Source: Flammulina velutipes (lineage: Eukaryota > Basidiomycota > Agaricomycetes > Agaricales > Physalacriaceae). Taken from it: a stretch of 64,000 nt of DNA. The DNA lies in contig CM022370.1 in NCBI GenBank assembly GCA_011800155.1, positions 2,232,001 through 2,296,000 of the forward strand, read 5' to 3'. The notes under the pieces were generated by a model. It worked only from the letters and a program-made list of their open reading frames with translations, did no database searches and was not told where the DNA came from. A program made the translations under genes and the position numbers. This document shows, piece by piece, positions 1-10,698 of this stretch (position 1 is its first letter; each line of letters opens with the position of its first letter).

Positions 1-245
1 GATACAGACCTCGTGGCATTCTCAAAGGAACTACGTATGCTGGCTATGCTGGCTGAAGCGATATGGTTTCTTGCCAGCCCATTGTTAATGCAAGGCTGTC
101 ACCCAGATCCAGAGTTCCTTGCCATACCAGGTCGGAGAGTCACAATCCGGAGATTGGAGGATAATGTTATCAAACACAATATATTCGGTTGCTCAGGCCG
201 TGGCCTCTGCAAGGAGGAACGTGGACAATTTCATGACCACGACTG
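1..245 (+). pseudogene. Partial copy A of an unknown repeated gene family
   Basis: The window opens inside a coding-like stretch that matches, in both DNA and protein, the reverse-strand copies at about 20.7-21.6 kb and 60.8-61.6 kb. Shared blocks include the DTDLV start, IPGRR, LEDNVIK and EERGQFH. This copy is on the plus strand and is the most diverged of the three: several residues conserved between the other two are changed. It stops at a TGA near 243-245. I do not recognise the family and no catalytic motif is visible. The start lies outside the window, so whether it is a gene edge or a repeat fragment cannot be decided here. Confidence 0.5.
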
Positions 246-678
246 ACTTTGTTTGCTCGATGAGTAGCGCTCAAGCAGGTTGTAGTGGGAGTTGATTCAC
301 TTACCCTTAAATTCCCTCTTATCCCAGAAAGTTGGATGAGGCCTTGTCTCTGTAGACGGTGGAGGTACCGGTAGCTTTCGGTTTCTGCCTGATTTTGCTC
401 TTCCTGACTACCAAAACGAAATCGCATACTTTGGGCGCTTATAATTCTCTCAATGTCATAATTTATATCCTACTACTTGCTAGTATGTTTTCTTCCGTCC
501 CACATGATCAAATTTGTTGGACATCCACATTTCCTCCTACCTGAACTACGGGTTCCAATGTTAGCCCTCGTAAGTTATAAGGTCCGCCACACATATTAGT
601 CATCTGTTTTTACTCGTACCGTGTTCTACTCGTATTATACAAAACACCAGACCTATGCCATACAGCAGAGATTTGTCC
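246..678. other. Intergenic stretch, nothing recognised
   Basis: This lies between repeat copy A and the 3' end of the MGS1-like gene. It holds only short, compositionally ordinary open frames on both strands and no recognisable domain or RNA gene. Confidence 0.5.
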
Positions 679-2854
679 TTACTCCCGCCCCAAATCACTC
701 CTTTTTTGCCGCCCAGGCCAGTCTTTGCCAGCATTCTCCGCCAATTCCCACTGTGCCAAAGCTTCGTCGTCCCAAACCTTACCGGTCAAATCACCTTCTT
801 CGAGCAAGAATTTCTTTGCCTGTAACTGGAATGGAAGATATGTATTGGTCACCGGATGACTTTACATGATTAATGAACAAATGTGCAAAACGAGATGAGC
901 AATGCACTTACGCATAATCCGGATTGTACCGGTATTCTTTTGCACATCCCATTTCCTCCATCAGCTTAGTCGGTGCATTTCTCACTTGGAGCGGCACAGG
1001 AAGTGTAGGATCCAGCTTCGCCGCTTCTTCCGCTCGTTTGTACGCTTCATACGCACGTGTCGACTTGGGTGCTTCGCTGAGATACGCCACAATGTGGGCC
1101 AGATTAATACGGCATTCGGGCATACCAATAGTCTGGCAGGCCTGAAGAGCCGCCATCGCCTGTAGAAGTGCGGTTGGAAAGGACAACGCGGGAATGGATT
1201 CAGAAGAGAAGCGGGGAACGTACGAGGGGAAGAGCGTGAGGGTCAGCAAGCCCGATATCCTCGCTGGCGCAGACTACCATGCGGCGGGCGACGAAAAGAG
1301 GGTCTTCGCCTGCCGTTAGCATGCGTGCGAGCCAGTACATGGCTGCGCTGCCTTGGCTCCCACGCACACTTTTGTGAAGAGCGGAAATCATGTCGTAATG
1401 GCTGTCACCGGTGCGGTCGTAGGAGACTGATACAGACCTGCGCATCGCTGCTATCACGTCTGGTTCTGGTAAGTCGGCCTTCATAACTAGCTCAAGCAAG
1501 GAGAGCGCGGTCCGGGCGTCACCCGAGGACAAAGAGACTAGTGACGCCATGACCTTCTCGGTGATTTGAGAATGGGCGTTGGGCGCAGCAGCAGGGTTGG
1601 ATTCTTGGCTAGACATTGACGCCAATGTGGGAGATGAGGGAATATCAGTCGGTTGGGATTGAGAAGAATTGTTTTCAGATAACTTCTCTAAAGCATTCCG
1701 TACGATTCGTTCAATGTCGGAATCTGTCAATCTTTCCAAGACGAAAACCCTGTTGGAGAGTTGGAGTTAGGCGCTGGAAGCAATTGATATAGAATCTAAC
1801 CGGCAACGACTCAAAAGCGCGCTCGTCAACTTGAACGACGGGTTCTCTGTCGTGGCACCGAAAAGCTACACGTATACGAGTTTGAGGTTTACTTCGGTTT
1901 GTAAACCTCGGAAGCGAGGGCTCACTTGAATATGGCCTTGTTCAACAAAGGGTAAGAAGATGTCCTGCAGTCGTATTAGATAAAGAACGGGAAAGGTAAA
2001 GTGTGTAATGCACTTGCTGCGATCGGTTGAAGCGATGGATTTCGTCCAAAAAGAGTACGGTTCGTCTAGTAAAATAGATGACCAAAAGCATCAAGCTAGC
2101 TCTGGAGACATACCTTTGAGTAAGCAGAAACGTATTCTTCGCCTCCTCGAAAACTGCCCGGACTTCATTTATGCCCACAACAGTCGCACTCAGCTCCTTG
2201 AACACGGACCCAGTCTGCTTCGCAAATAGCCTGGCCAGGGTCGTTTTTCCGCATCTAAAACGAAGGATAAGCTCTCCACCACACAAAAACCACGGAGAGA
2301 ACGCGCAAACCCCGGTGGACCCCAGAATATCATGCTTCCCAACGAACCGTTCGTGACTCCATTCATGAACATAGATTGGGGATTCGTAAGGTTTTCGTGA
2401 CCAACGAAGTCTTCCAACCGCTCTGGCCGCAATCTCTCGGCCAGTGGAGCTAGTGCAGACATTTTTGTGCGTTTAGTCTGGTGCGATGTAGTCGCCGGCA
2501 TATCTTGATGCATCGCTCTTTTCTTGCCTCTGGAGCTGGGCGTAGGAGTTGGGGTTACGGGTTCGGCTACTTTCTGTTTCGCCTGGAAGATGGGCGCAAG
2601 GCTAGGCTTGTTCTTCGTCTTCGTCTGGCTTTGGCTGAAAGAACCTGAACTGCTGGAGCTTCCTTGGCAGCCATTGTCGATATGTTCATTGATCTTTGGA
2701 GAGGCGACTTGACGCGAGCATATTGGGCTAATGGCGTGTAAGACGCGTTTGAGATGTGGTTTCAGTTAAAAAGCTACCAAGTCACTGTTTGAGAGGCGTC
2801 TAGATAGGTTCAGTAGCTAAAACATGGCTAAAATAGACACAACGTACCGGACAT
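679..2854 (-). CDS. MGS1: MGS1/WRNIP1-like AAA+ ATPase with UBZ zinc finger
   Basis: Homolog of yeast Mgs1, human WRNIP1 and bacterial RarA, nuclear AAA+ ATPases that act at stalled replication forks. The start ATG at 2854 begins a coding exon of only 7 bases; splicing then gives an N-terminal UBZ finger (CPIC, then an H and C about 20 residues later in NEHIDNGC), a basic Ser/Thr/Pro linker, and the AAA+ core. Walker A (GPPGCGKTT) forms only after removing an intron near 2240-2305. Walker B is FLDEIHR, sensor 1 lies in GATTENPSF, and the arginine-finger region is LLSRCR. The C-terminal tetramerisation block (YDRTGDSHYDMISALHKS, ASEDIGLADP) follows. The last exon carries NTYLP and ends at a TAA at 679-681. 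All family landmarks are present and no break is seen. Confidence 0.93.
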
Positions 2855-3122
2855 TGCTGTTGCCGTTGGATACGAAAAGCGGCGTCTTTGCTCTTCTAGT
2901 CTATTCGCGTCGAGGGATAGTGTCAACGAATAAACGCAGAAAACGAATGCCGGACGCGAATCGTGTCAATGGTGGTCAAATGCAAGTTCGGACTTTCCCA
3001 CGGAACCATATTTCATTCACGTGATATATAACATTAAGTATTTTGAAGGTACGCCACATTGGACATCTTGTCATATGCGGTACCTCGAGAAGTAACCAGG
3101 AACACATTTTTACACGGTGAAA

Positions 3123-3928
3123 TCAATAGATTCCGGGCAATAGTTTATAAGGGACCTGATTCACCCATTCCTCCCAGTCGTGATGGAACTCCTTTTGTAG
3201 AGCCTCATCCTCCTTTGACATTCGCCGCAATAACCCAACGATGATGAGGGTTACCAACACTAGAAACACGAACGATAGGCCCTGCCATAACTTGGCCTCG
3301 AAAGCGCCGCAAGCCCTCGCGTATGACCCCTAGGATGTCGTCAGCCAGAAGCGTAGATAGTATTAAGAATGCCACTAACCGAAGCACTATGCCAGCATAT
3401 GATTCCGATGACAGCACATAGCACTCCGAGATATCCGGGATGTCTAACCACTGCGTACGGCCCACTCCGTACCAGTCTATGGTCGGCTCGAATGCTCATC
3501 TCGAAGGTAAACAAGCTTCCCAGTTCACGATAGCATCGATATCGAATGTATCCACCAATGACGCTTAACGATATGCCTAGTAGGAAGAGAGGCGATATGC
3601 GGACATGCTCGGCGCTACCGGAAACGACCAGGTAGGATAGGACGATGCGAGAGAAGCAAGTCGCCGGCAGGGCCTGGGCAACTATGACCAGCGCCTCTGC
3701 GATGGCTGCCAGCCAGCATATAGTCTGTCCAATTATTAGCGAGGGTGCTGGGCCGAAAATGTTCGGGCTAACCTTGACAACCCATGGGCCAATGCGCTGC
3801 TTCATGACGACTTCGAAGCTAGTAGAAGGCGCCTCCTCGTCATGGCTAGGTGGCGGGTGCGGCGGGGTCACAGTGACCTGAAGGCCCACCATACCGAGAA
3901 ATATGAGGGGAATTTTGTAGCAAGACAT
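3123..3928 (-). CDS. Isoprenylcysteine carboxyl methyltransferase-like membrane protein
   Basis: A multi-pass membrane protein of the ICMT/PEMT superfamily, which uses S-adenosylmethionine to methylate prenylated cysteines or related small substrates at the ER. It starts at 3928 with a hydrophobic N-terminus. Further hydrophobic segments follow, then the family block GPYAVVRHPGYLG, which carries the cofactor-binding His and Pro. A last exon recovered after an intron contains EFHHDWEEWVNQVPYKLLPGIY, the usual end of these proteins. The acceptor family is not certain: mushroom genomes carry several ICMT-like paralogs and this one could be a non-STE14 paralog. No frameshift is seen. Confidence 0.82.
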
Positions 3929-4684
3929 GTCTGTTGTATCTAGTGAACCAACCGAAGTGGATGAGGCTCGTCCTTTTATCCTCGTCGCTCCCTATTCAGG
4001 AGCCCTTTTCTCGCGGATCTTGATTATCTGTGTGGCGGTTCATGCTGCAGGTAATCGCACCCCAAGCCCCGCGAATCCGCGTGTGAATGCCGGTAGAAGA
4101 AGGACTTTGGCTCTGTCGAATGCATAGACGGACTGAATTGGGAACGTGGGATGTGGTGAAGGCAAGACGGTGGCCATAAATTCCCTTACTGGAAGCCCGT
4201 TATGAAAGGTTGCCATAGCTTAAGTTGCAGTATAGCCGAAATCACAATGGGATTGACGAGATGGAGCTCTGGGCTCCGTTGGAAGTCTATGAAGAGTTAA
4301 TCAGGACTTTTAGGAGACGCGAAAAGGACAAGATTGAGCGGGAGTCCGGTATATCGGAAAGTGATAAAAGCCCGGCGACCTATCGAGAAAGAGAAATGAG
4401 CGGGAGAACCGTGAAATGGGAGTTAGCAGGAGATGTGCTATATGCCCGTGACTGTGATCTGAGCGTGTCGGGGAAGCAATGGTGTTTGGTTCATGACACG
4501 ATCAGCTCAAGTGCTTGAACGCCGCTTACGCAGAGCTGTGAATGGACACACAGGGCGAGCGGTTATCAAAGGGATGTTGAGGGCGTGGTAGGCTTCCTAG
4601 CGGAAGTAGGAAGTCTCGTTTACGGATCTATTAAGGACGAAAAGGAGAGTTTGAACAGGCTTGTATTTCTAACGACGTGGTACA
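3929..4684. other. Intergenic stretch with one short unsupported ORF
   Basis: This lies between the ICMT-like gene and the end of ATP5. A 97-codon plus-strand frame (4225-4518) rich in Glu, Arg and Lys is present but resembles nothing I know. It may be chance or a lineage-specific small protein. Nothing else is seen. Confidence 0.4.
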
Positions 4685-5413
4685 CTATACGGATTCTGTG
4701 GGCGGAGTTGAGAAAGGTTTTGGGATCCGAAGGCGGAGAAAACTTACGTTGGAGAACGGCGTTGAGTTTGGTGACTCGAGATTGGGCGCTGAGATCAATT
4801 GTTTTGTCACCAAAATCGACGATGAGGCCACCGAGGACGGTAGGATTGACCTTATGGAATTATGAGATCAACGGTAGTGGTTATTATTCGGAAGTGCGAA
4901 TACCTTGTTCACAACCTTGACGGTCTTTGCTTGCTGGGCAGTCTGAGATTGTTTCAAGGTTGCCTCAAGCCGGGTCTGGATATCCCTGGGGAGCGGTGCG
5001 GCAGAAGTGACGGTGACGGTAAGCTCTCCTTGGTACTGGGCGACGAGTCCGTTGTAGCCTTCGATAACGCCCTCTGTCTCGCCCAGTCTGCCGTTCTCGG
5101 AAAGGACGCTGAGCAGGTTCTTTGTGAGCTCTGAGAGTGGCGTCTTCTTGGCGTCGAGGGTGTCATAGAGCGAGGCAAGGCCTGCAGCACGGTCGTTGGC
5201 TGAAAGGGTGGGATTGCTGATAAAAGTAGCAAGCTTTGTGTCCTGCTTTATTGCTGCTGCAACATTGGCAAGCTCAGTCTGCACTTTGGAGAGCGACTGG
5301 GGTGATTTTGCGAGTGCAGCGCCGTAGACAGCCTTTGAATATTTGAGAGCAATGGCAGAGGCAGCGCGCTGGCCAAAGGCTGGTGCAGTTCGTACGGCTC
5401 GCGCGGCGAACAT
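4685..5413 (-). CDS. ATP5: ATP synthase subunit 5 (OSCP), mitochondrial
   Basis: Oligomycin-sensitivity-conferring protein, the delta-type subunit that links F1 to the peripheral stalk of mitochondrial ATP synthase. The ATG at 5413 opens an Arg/Ala-rich presequence (MFAARAVRTAPAFGQRAAS) typical of matrix import. The helical N-domain follows (YSKAVYGAALAKS, FISNPTLS, LLSVLSENGRL) and then the C-domain block LTVTVTSAAPLP. An intron interrupts after KVVNK. The next exon restores the family signature VNPTVLGGLIVDFGDKTIDLS, and a second intron precedes a tiny last exon encoding QSV and the stop. I prefer 5413 over upstream in-frame ATGs because the presequence begins there. Confidence 0.94.
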
Positions 5414-5800
5414 GGTCGTATAATTTCTTGCGGACAGGACGAAACCGGAAGGAAGAGATTCTGCTGAGCTCAGCAGCATCACGTGCCGGAGGAGCGATTC
5501 CAGCGCCGATGGCCGAGAAATCTGTAGGGAACTACCTCATTCCGCCCAGCGCTCCTTTGCTTTGCTTGTCAATTATCCTTGATACCCAAGGATATTCCGT
5601 CTTGCCTTTCAACGACGACAACGACGACGACAACGACGGCGGCGGCAACATCGACAACGACGCACAACAATAGCGCCCCGAACAATAGCTTTTCCGTAAG
5701 TGGAAACAATGGCTTTGCCACGCCCTTGGCCTCACCTTGCTTATATTATCTAGGCTGTCCTTTCCTTTGTCCCCATCTCCTCTTTCTCTTTACGACCGTC
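5414..5800. promoter_or_regulatory. Shared divergent 5' region of ATP5 and TRP-like gene, with trinucleotide-rich tract
   Basis: The start codons of ATP5 (minus) and the TRP-like gene (plus) are about 390 bp apart and point away from each other, so both promoters must lie here. Positions 5609-5673 are a run of ACG/ACA/GGC triplets that likely falls in the 5' leader of the plus-strand gene. It is open in two frames, which makes in-frame upstream ATGs misleading. Confidence 0.45.
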
Positions 5801-8076
5801 ATGTTCGCCAGGATGCGACTCGCTTTTTTAACGACCCTGCTGATAGTAGCCCCAGTGCTGGCCAAGGAAAAGACACTCTGTAAGTCGCTGTCCTCGTCGC
5901 TGTCCGCGCGCTCCTCATCCATCTCCGCAGTCACGTCTTCAGTAACTTATTGCGCGCCCCCCGAATCCCTGCTTGTCCAGCAGTTTGACATAACTTATTT
6001 CAATGCCAATCGGTCCGTCTCGTTCAACATCTCCGCAGCCAGCGTCGTATGTCGCGTCTTTTTCCCTATGCTGCCACATAAACTCAGTCTTTTACAGGAA
6101 CAAGATGTTAAAGTTACTGCCAGCCTACTACTCAACGTATACGGCATAAAGCCAGTCAATCTCACTATAAACCTGTGCGACATTCTCGACGGAGCTCTAT
6201 GTCCCCTTCCTACCTACAACTTCGTCGGGGCCGACTCCCTTTCACTCGCCTCACTCGACGTCGACATCGCGAGTAGACTACCAGGCATTGCTTTTATCAT
6301 CCCAGACCTCGAAGGCTACGCACAACTCGTGTTAACCGAGGTTGGCACGGGTGACATCAAAGCATGCGTACAAGCTACTCTGTCCAACGGGTGGTCCATG
6401 TCCCAGCCAGCCGTGCCGTGGGCTACAGCTGGCGTCGCTCTCGTTACTCTCGTTTCCGCGGCATGGCAATCCCTATCTCCGCGAGCCCTCCTCCCTTACC
6501 GTTTGATGGATCTTCTGTATCTCTACCAGACCATCGCTTCTTCGGCCTTCCTCAATCTCAATTACCCAGTCGTCTTCCGAGCTTACGCCCTCAACTTTGC
6601 GTGGGCAATGGGCCTCGTGCATTCCACATCCATGCAGGCTTCCATCGATGCCATGAGGCATCGCACGGGCGGAAACATGGCAAATTCAACCGGTTCCTCT
6701 GCCGTGGAATTTGTTAACAGGGAATTGAGTCCGTACAACGAGCTACGAGGGCGCAGCTTGGACTCGGTCGAAAAGTTCACTCCTCATGTGTTCGTTGCCG
6801 ATTACAGAACGCTGTCAAGTGTGGCCACAGTCACGTCAACCTCCTCCAACATTCTAGATGCCGGTATCCCCACCTACGTCAATTCCCTCAGCATCGCCTC
6901 TGCCAATGCCTTCATGACGGTGTTCCTATGTCTCCTCATATTTTATGCCATCGCCTTGGCAGTCTTTGCCTTGGTCTTCGGTGTGCTGTGGGCACTAGGA
7001 CGCTATCAGCCGAAACATGCAGATCGATGCATGGAACTGCGGTCCAAATATCCAGCTTTCGTTAGGGCATGGGCCTTACGCTTGGTATGTTCATCAATTT
7101 CTGACTGTACTTGATTTCTCATGCTTTGTAGGCTCTGATGACGCTTTCGCCGATTTTACTGTTCATATTCTTCCAATGGACTCTACGTGATTCATGGGTA
7201 CCTATCCTTCTATCCGTGTTGGTCTTTATCGCGGCCTTGGGCGGCATCGGGTTCGCCGTTTTCGTTGCGATGCGGGAAGCGCGTCGCTCGGACCCATACT
7301 CTCTTTTTTCGCGCCCCGAGCTCCTTTCAGCCTATGGCCCACTATACGCACAATACCTCAATCCGCGTTACTTCTACTTTCTCATTCCTTTGGCTGCCAT
7401 GCTTTTCAGGGCGATCTTCATTTCCTTCGGGCATGCGAGCGGCCTCGCGCAAATCATCCTTCTCATGATCGTCGAGTTGACCGTACTTGTTTCGGTGCTG
7501 GTGCTCCGACCACACACTACACGAGGCGCCGACGTGTTTTCGTCATTCTTGGCCATCATTCGGCTGGTCTGCACAGGCCTGTTGATTGCATTCTTGCAGA
7601 GCCTTAACGTGCAGCCCATCCCTCGAGTGGCCATTGGGATCGTTATGGCAGTCATCTTTAGCGTCACATTTGTCGTCGTTCTCATCAACCTCATTCTGCA
7701 CTCTGGGATCAACCGCCTGTGGTCCCGGCGCAAGGACTCTCCCGAACCGACATTGCAAGGTTCATCATCGGGAGAGCACGACATGCTGGAAAAGAAGGGG
7801 AACACCACTTTCTCAGACACTGGGAAACCGGCGAACCCCACGTCTGAGCGACGAGTTAGTCTCGATCCCGAGGTTAACCAGTCGTCTCCTCTTGCTACTC
7901 CGACCACGGCAAATGATACCGCGAGAGATTCGACGTCGACGAATTTGGGAAATTTGCTTCCTAGGCGATGGTCTTTCACACCATTAAGTTCTCCTGCTTT
8001 GTCTACACCACATTCTTCATCTCCTCCTCCTCCACATCCTACTAGTACTAGTCCCACGGACAATGCATTCCGATAG
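5801..8076 (+). CDS. TRP/Flc-family multi-pass membrane protein
   Basis: A secretory-pathway membrane protein of the fungal TRP-like (Flc/PKD2-related) family, implicated in ion or FAD transport and cell-wall maintenance. The ATG at 5801 begins a clear signal peptide (LAFLTTLLIVAPVLA). A luminal ML-like domain follows with conserved Cys (SVTYCAPP, LTINLCDIL, IKACVQA) and N-glycosylation sites. Then comes a block of about nine hydrophobic helices (for example VPWATAGVALVTLVSAAW, AFMTVFLCLLIFYAIALAVFAL) including the family segment around RYQPKHADRC. Three introns (about 5880-5930, 6048-6101, 7086-7131) are needed. The C-terminal 110 residues are Ser/Thr/Pro-rich, presumably cytosolic. It is divergent from ATP5. 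Confidence 0.85.
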
Positions 8077-9697
8077 AGCCGACATACTATTACTTACTTA
8101 CATACATAGACTCTCGTACGCTCTGCATATCGACTATAGCATCGAGCGAAAGAGCACTCGCTTGTCGGGTAATTACACTCGTTCTCGTTTAATTGTATAG
8201 AAGCTCCCACCACTGTATCATTATTCTATAGCTAATGTGTCCTTGATGAATATATATAGAACAAGTTTTTCCGGTAGCCAGGTTGTGCGTCGAAGTTAAA
8301 CCGCTAATTCTTAGTAGGAATTCAATGCACTTTGTTGTTCGTAGGTTGAGCGTCTTTCTATAAGAAAAGTCGGTCATGTGGGAAGTTGTCGAAGCATCCT
8401 TTCCTATACAAGCATTGTTGCGATGGTTCGACATCGATCAGCAAACGGAAGAGAGCTTGAGCTTGAAAAGGCTACATACGCATACCTCCTTTGGATATCT
8501 CCTACGAGGAGTCAGAGCCTTTAAATTTTAACAATAAGCACCGTGCGGAGCTGGATTGTAATTAAAGCTCGTTACATACTTACATCGAAATCGTGGAGGC
8601 GCACGCGATGGACCATCGCCCCCTGGCCTCCTCTATTTTCCGTAAGTTATTTTTGGCCGATTATAAGGGCGCGAGGATTAACGAAGATAGATGTGGGGGG
8701 TATCATCACGGCTGACAGAAACCACTGCCAGTGGTATGACCACCAGTTGGAGATGAAGTACAAGATATCGCGAGACTCTGGAAGTTTAAAATTATCTTCT
8801 TGCTGTAGCAGGTTACTGTTACTATTCTATCTGAAGTGGCACAAGCCCAAGTTTGCAGTTGAACTGCTACCGACCGGGCCGGGATCAATATTGGCCTCCA
8901 TCGACATTGGCATGTGTTTATTGATTACCTCCTCTTTGGCACACGATCGTGCAACTTTGAGAGTGAGATCATCTCAATTGAACAGAGCCGGTGAAAGCTG
9001 GATTTAAGAGATATACGTATGTTGACCACAACAAGGTTTATTTTGAATGTTGAACATCCCTGTACGCCACCATTAGTCATTCGTTGGTCTAGTTTGGCAC
9101 TGCAGGCAAGTGTAGGTCCACACTTCCATCATTTACGGTCGTCTCAATTTTTTGGAGTTCTTCGTAGGAGCAGCAGCTACCTTCTTACTACTGTCGACGA
9201 CTCATGCGTCATGTGGCGTGGATAAACATGTGTTCGCCGGCCGCTGGCCCTGCTTTATTCTACTGTGGGGTCGAGGCAATGGTTTAGGCCTTTTTACGCT
9301 TCCATCGTGCATGTCACGTCCATAGCCTCTGCAATTATTGCAACGATCGATCGCGAACGACTCGGAAGCGAACAGGAAAGGTATGTTCTCACCTCATGTT
9401 GCGTTCAGTGCCAGAAATACGTCCTCATGGAAGAGCGATGAATGATTGTCATCCTTGGCGATGCTCTAGCCTGAGTACTATTGGTGGTGTGACAGCAAGA
9501 AGGTATGTTTAATATCTCCTTTGTGTTATTTCTACGAGAACGCACCCTCGTTTGCGGGACATCGTGCATGGTCTGCTCGAAGGAGGGTAGGGGTCCCGGA
9601 TATATAAAAGAGGACACTGTAGGATAGAACATCCCAACAGCCAGCTTCCTCCTCTTTCACAGCTAGTCGTCAACCTTTACTCTTCAACATCGTCACC
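8077..9697. other. Long non-coding stretch upstream of hydrophobin
   Basis: About 1.6 kb between the TRP-like gene and the hydrophobin. The longest frame (8543-9007 plus, 154 codons) has no recognisable domain and reads as chance. The right end holds the hydrophobin promoter; a long 5' region is common for these strongly regulated genes. Confidence 0.5.
9601..9609 (+). promoter_or_regulatory. TATA box of hydrophobin gene
   Basis: TATATAAAA lies about 90 bp before the hydrophobin ATG, followed by a pyrimidine-rich leader (CTTCCTCCTCTTTCAC). Position and sequence fit a strong TATA promoter of a highly expressed fungal gene. Confidence 0.7.
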
Positions 9698-10265
<568 letters not shown>

Positions 10266-10698
10266 GCTGAAAAATGGGTCGGAGGCAGCGAATAGATCGT
10301 TCATTTGGTCCGCTGCTACTACTGTCGAGTAGCTCTTTTGGTTCGATGCCCTACTACTAGAAAAATATATCCATGCCTTGCAAATTACCGCATTGCCTTG
10401 TTTCTCTCTTCGATATCTGGTGTGATGTATAACTGACGATACTCCCATGTGAGTGGTATATATACCTAGCTATGCCTATAGTTGAGAAAGCGCCACACGT
10501 CCAATCAGTTTGCGATGCAGTCTCATTGGTGTACTGTACTAACCACGCCATTGCATTGAATGCACAATTCTTGCTTTCATGCTTGGTCGGAGAGCTACTC
10601 GGACAGGAGCAACTACCACCGGCACATGGAACTCGCTACGCAACTCGGTGGGACGATAGTGTTCGAGCTACCATAGGGCGACATAATGATAAAAATAA
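10266..10698. other. Convergent 3' intergenic region
   Basis: This lies between the 3' ends of the hydrophobin and the coiled-coil gene. Frames on either strand are shadow-like. Nothing is recognised. Confidence 0.5.

Noticed and set aside
4868..5482. Longer ATP5 start at 5482
   Set aside because: The extra 23 residues are not mitochondrial-presequence-like; MFAARAV at 5413 gives a normal presequence.
5579..5800. Upstream start of the TRP-like gene at 5579
   Set aside because: It would place a Thr/Ala trinucleotide-repeat stretch before the signal peptide; the signal peptide begins at 5801.
7374..8063. 229-codon minus-strand frame
   Set aside because: It is antisense to the 3' part of the TRP-like gene; composition mirrors that gene and it has no motif of its own.
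8543..9007. 154-codon plus-strand frame upstream of hydrophobin
   Set aside because: No motif, ordinary composition, and a long promoter region is expected there.
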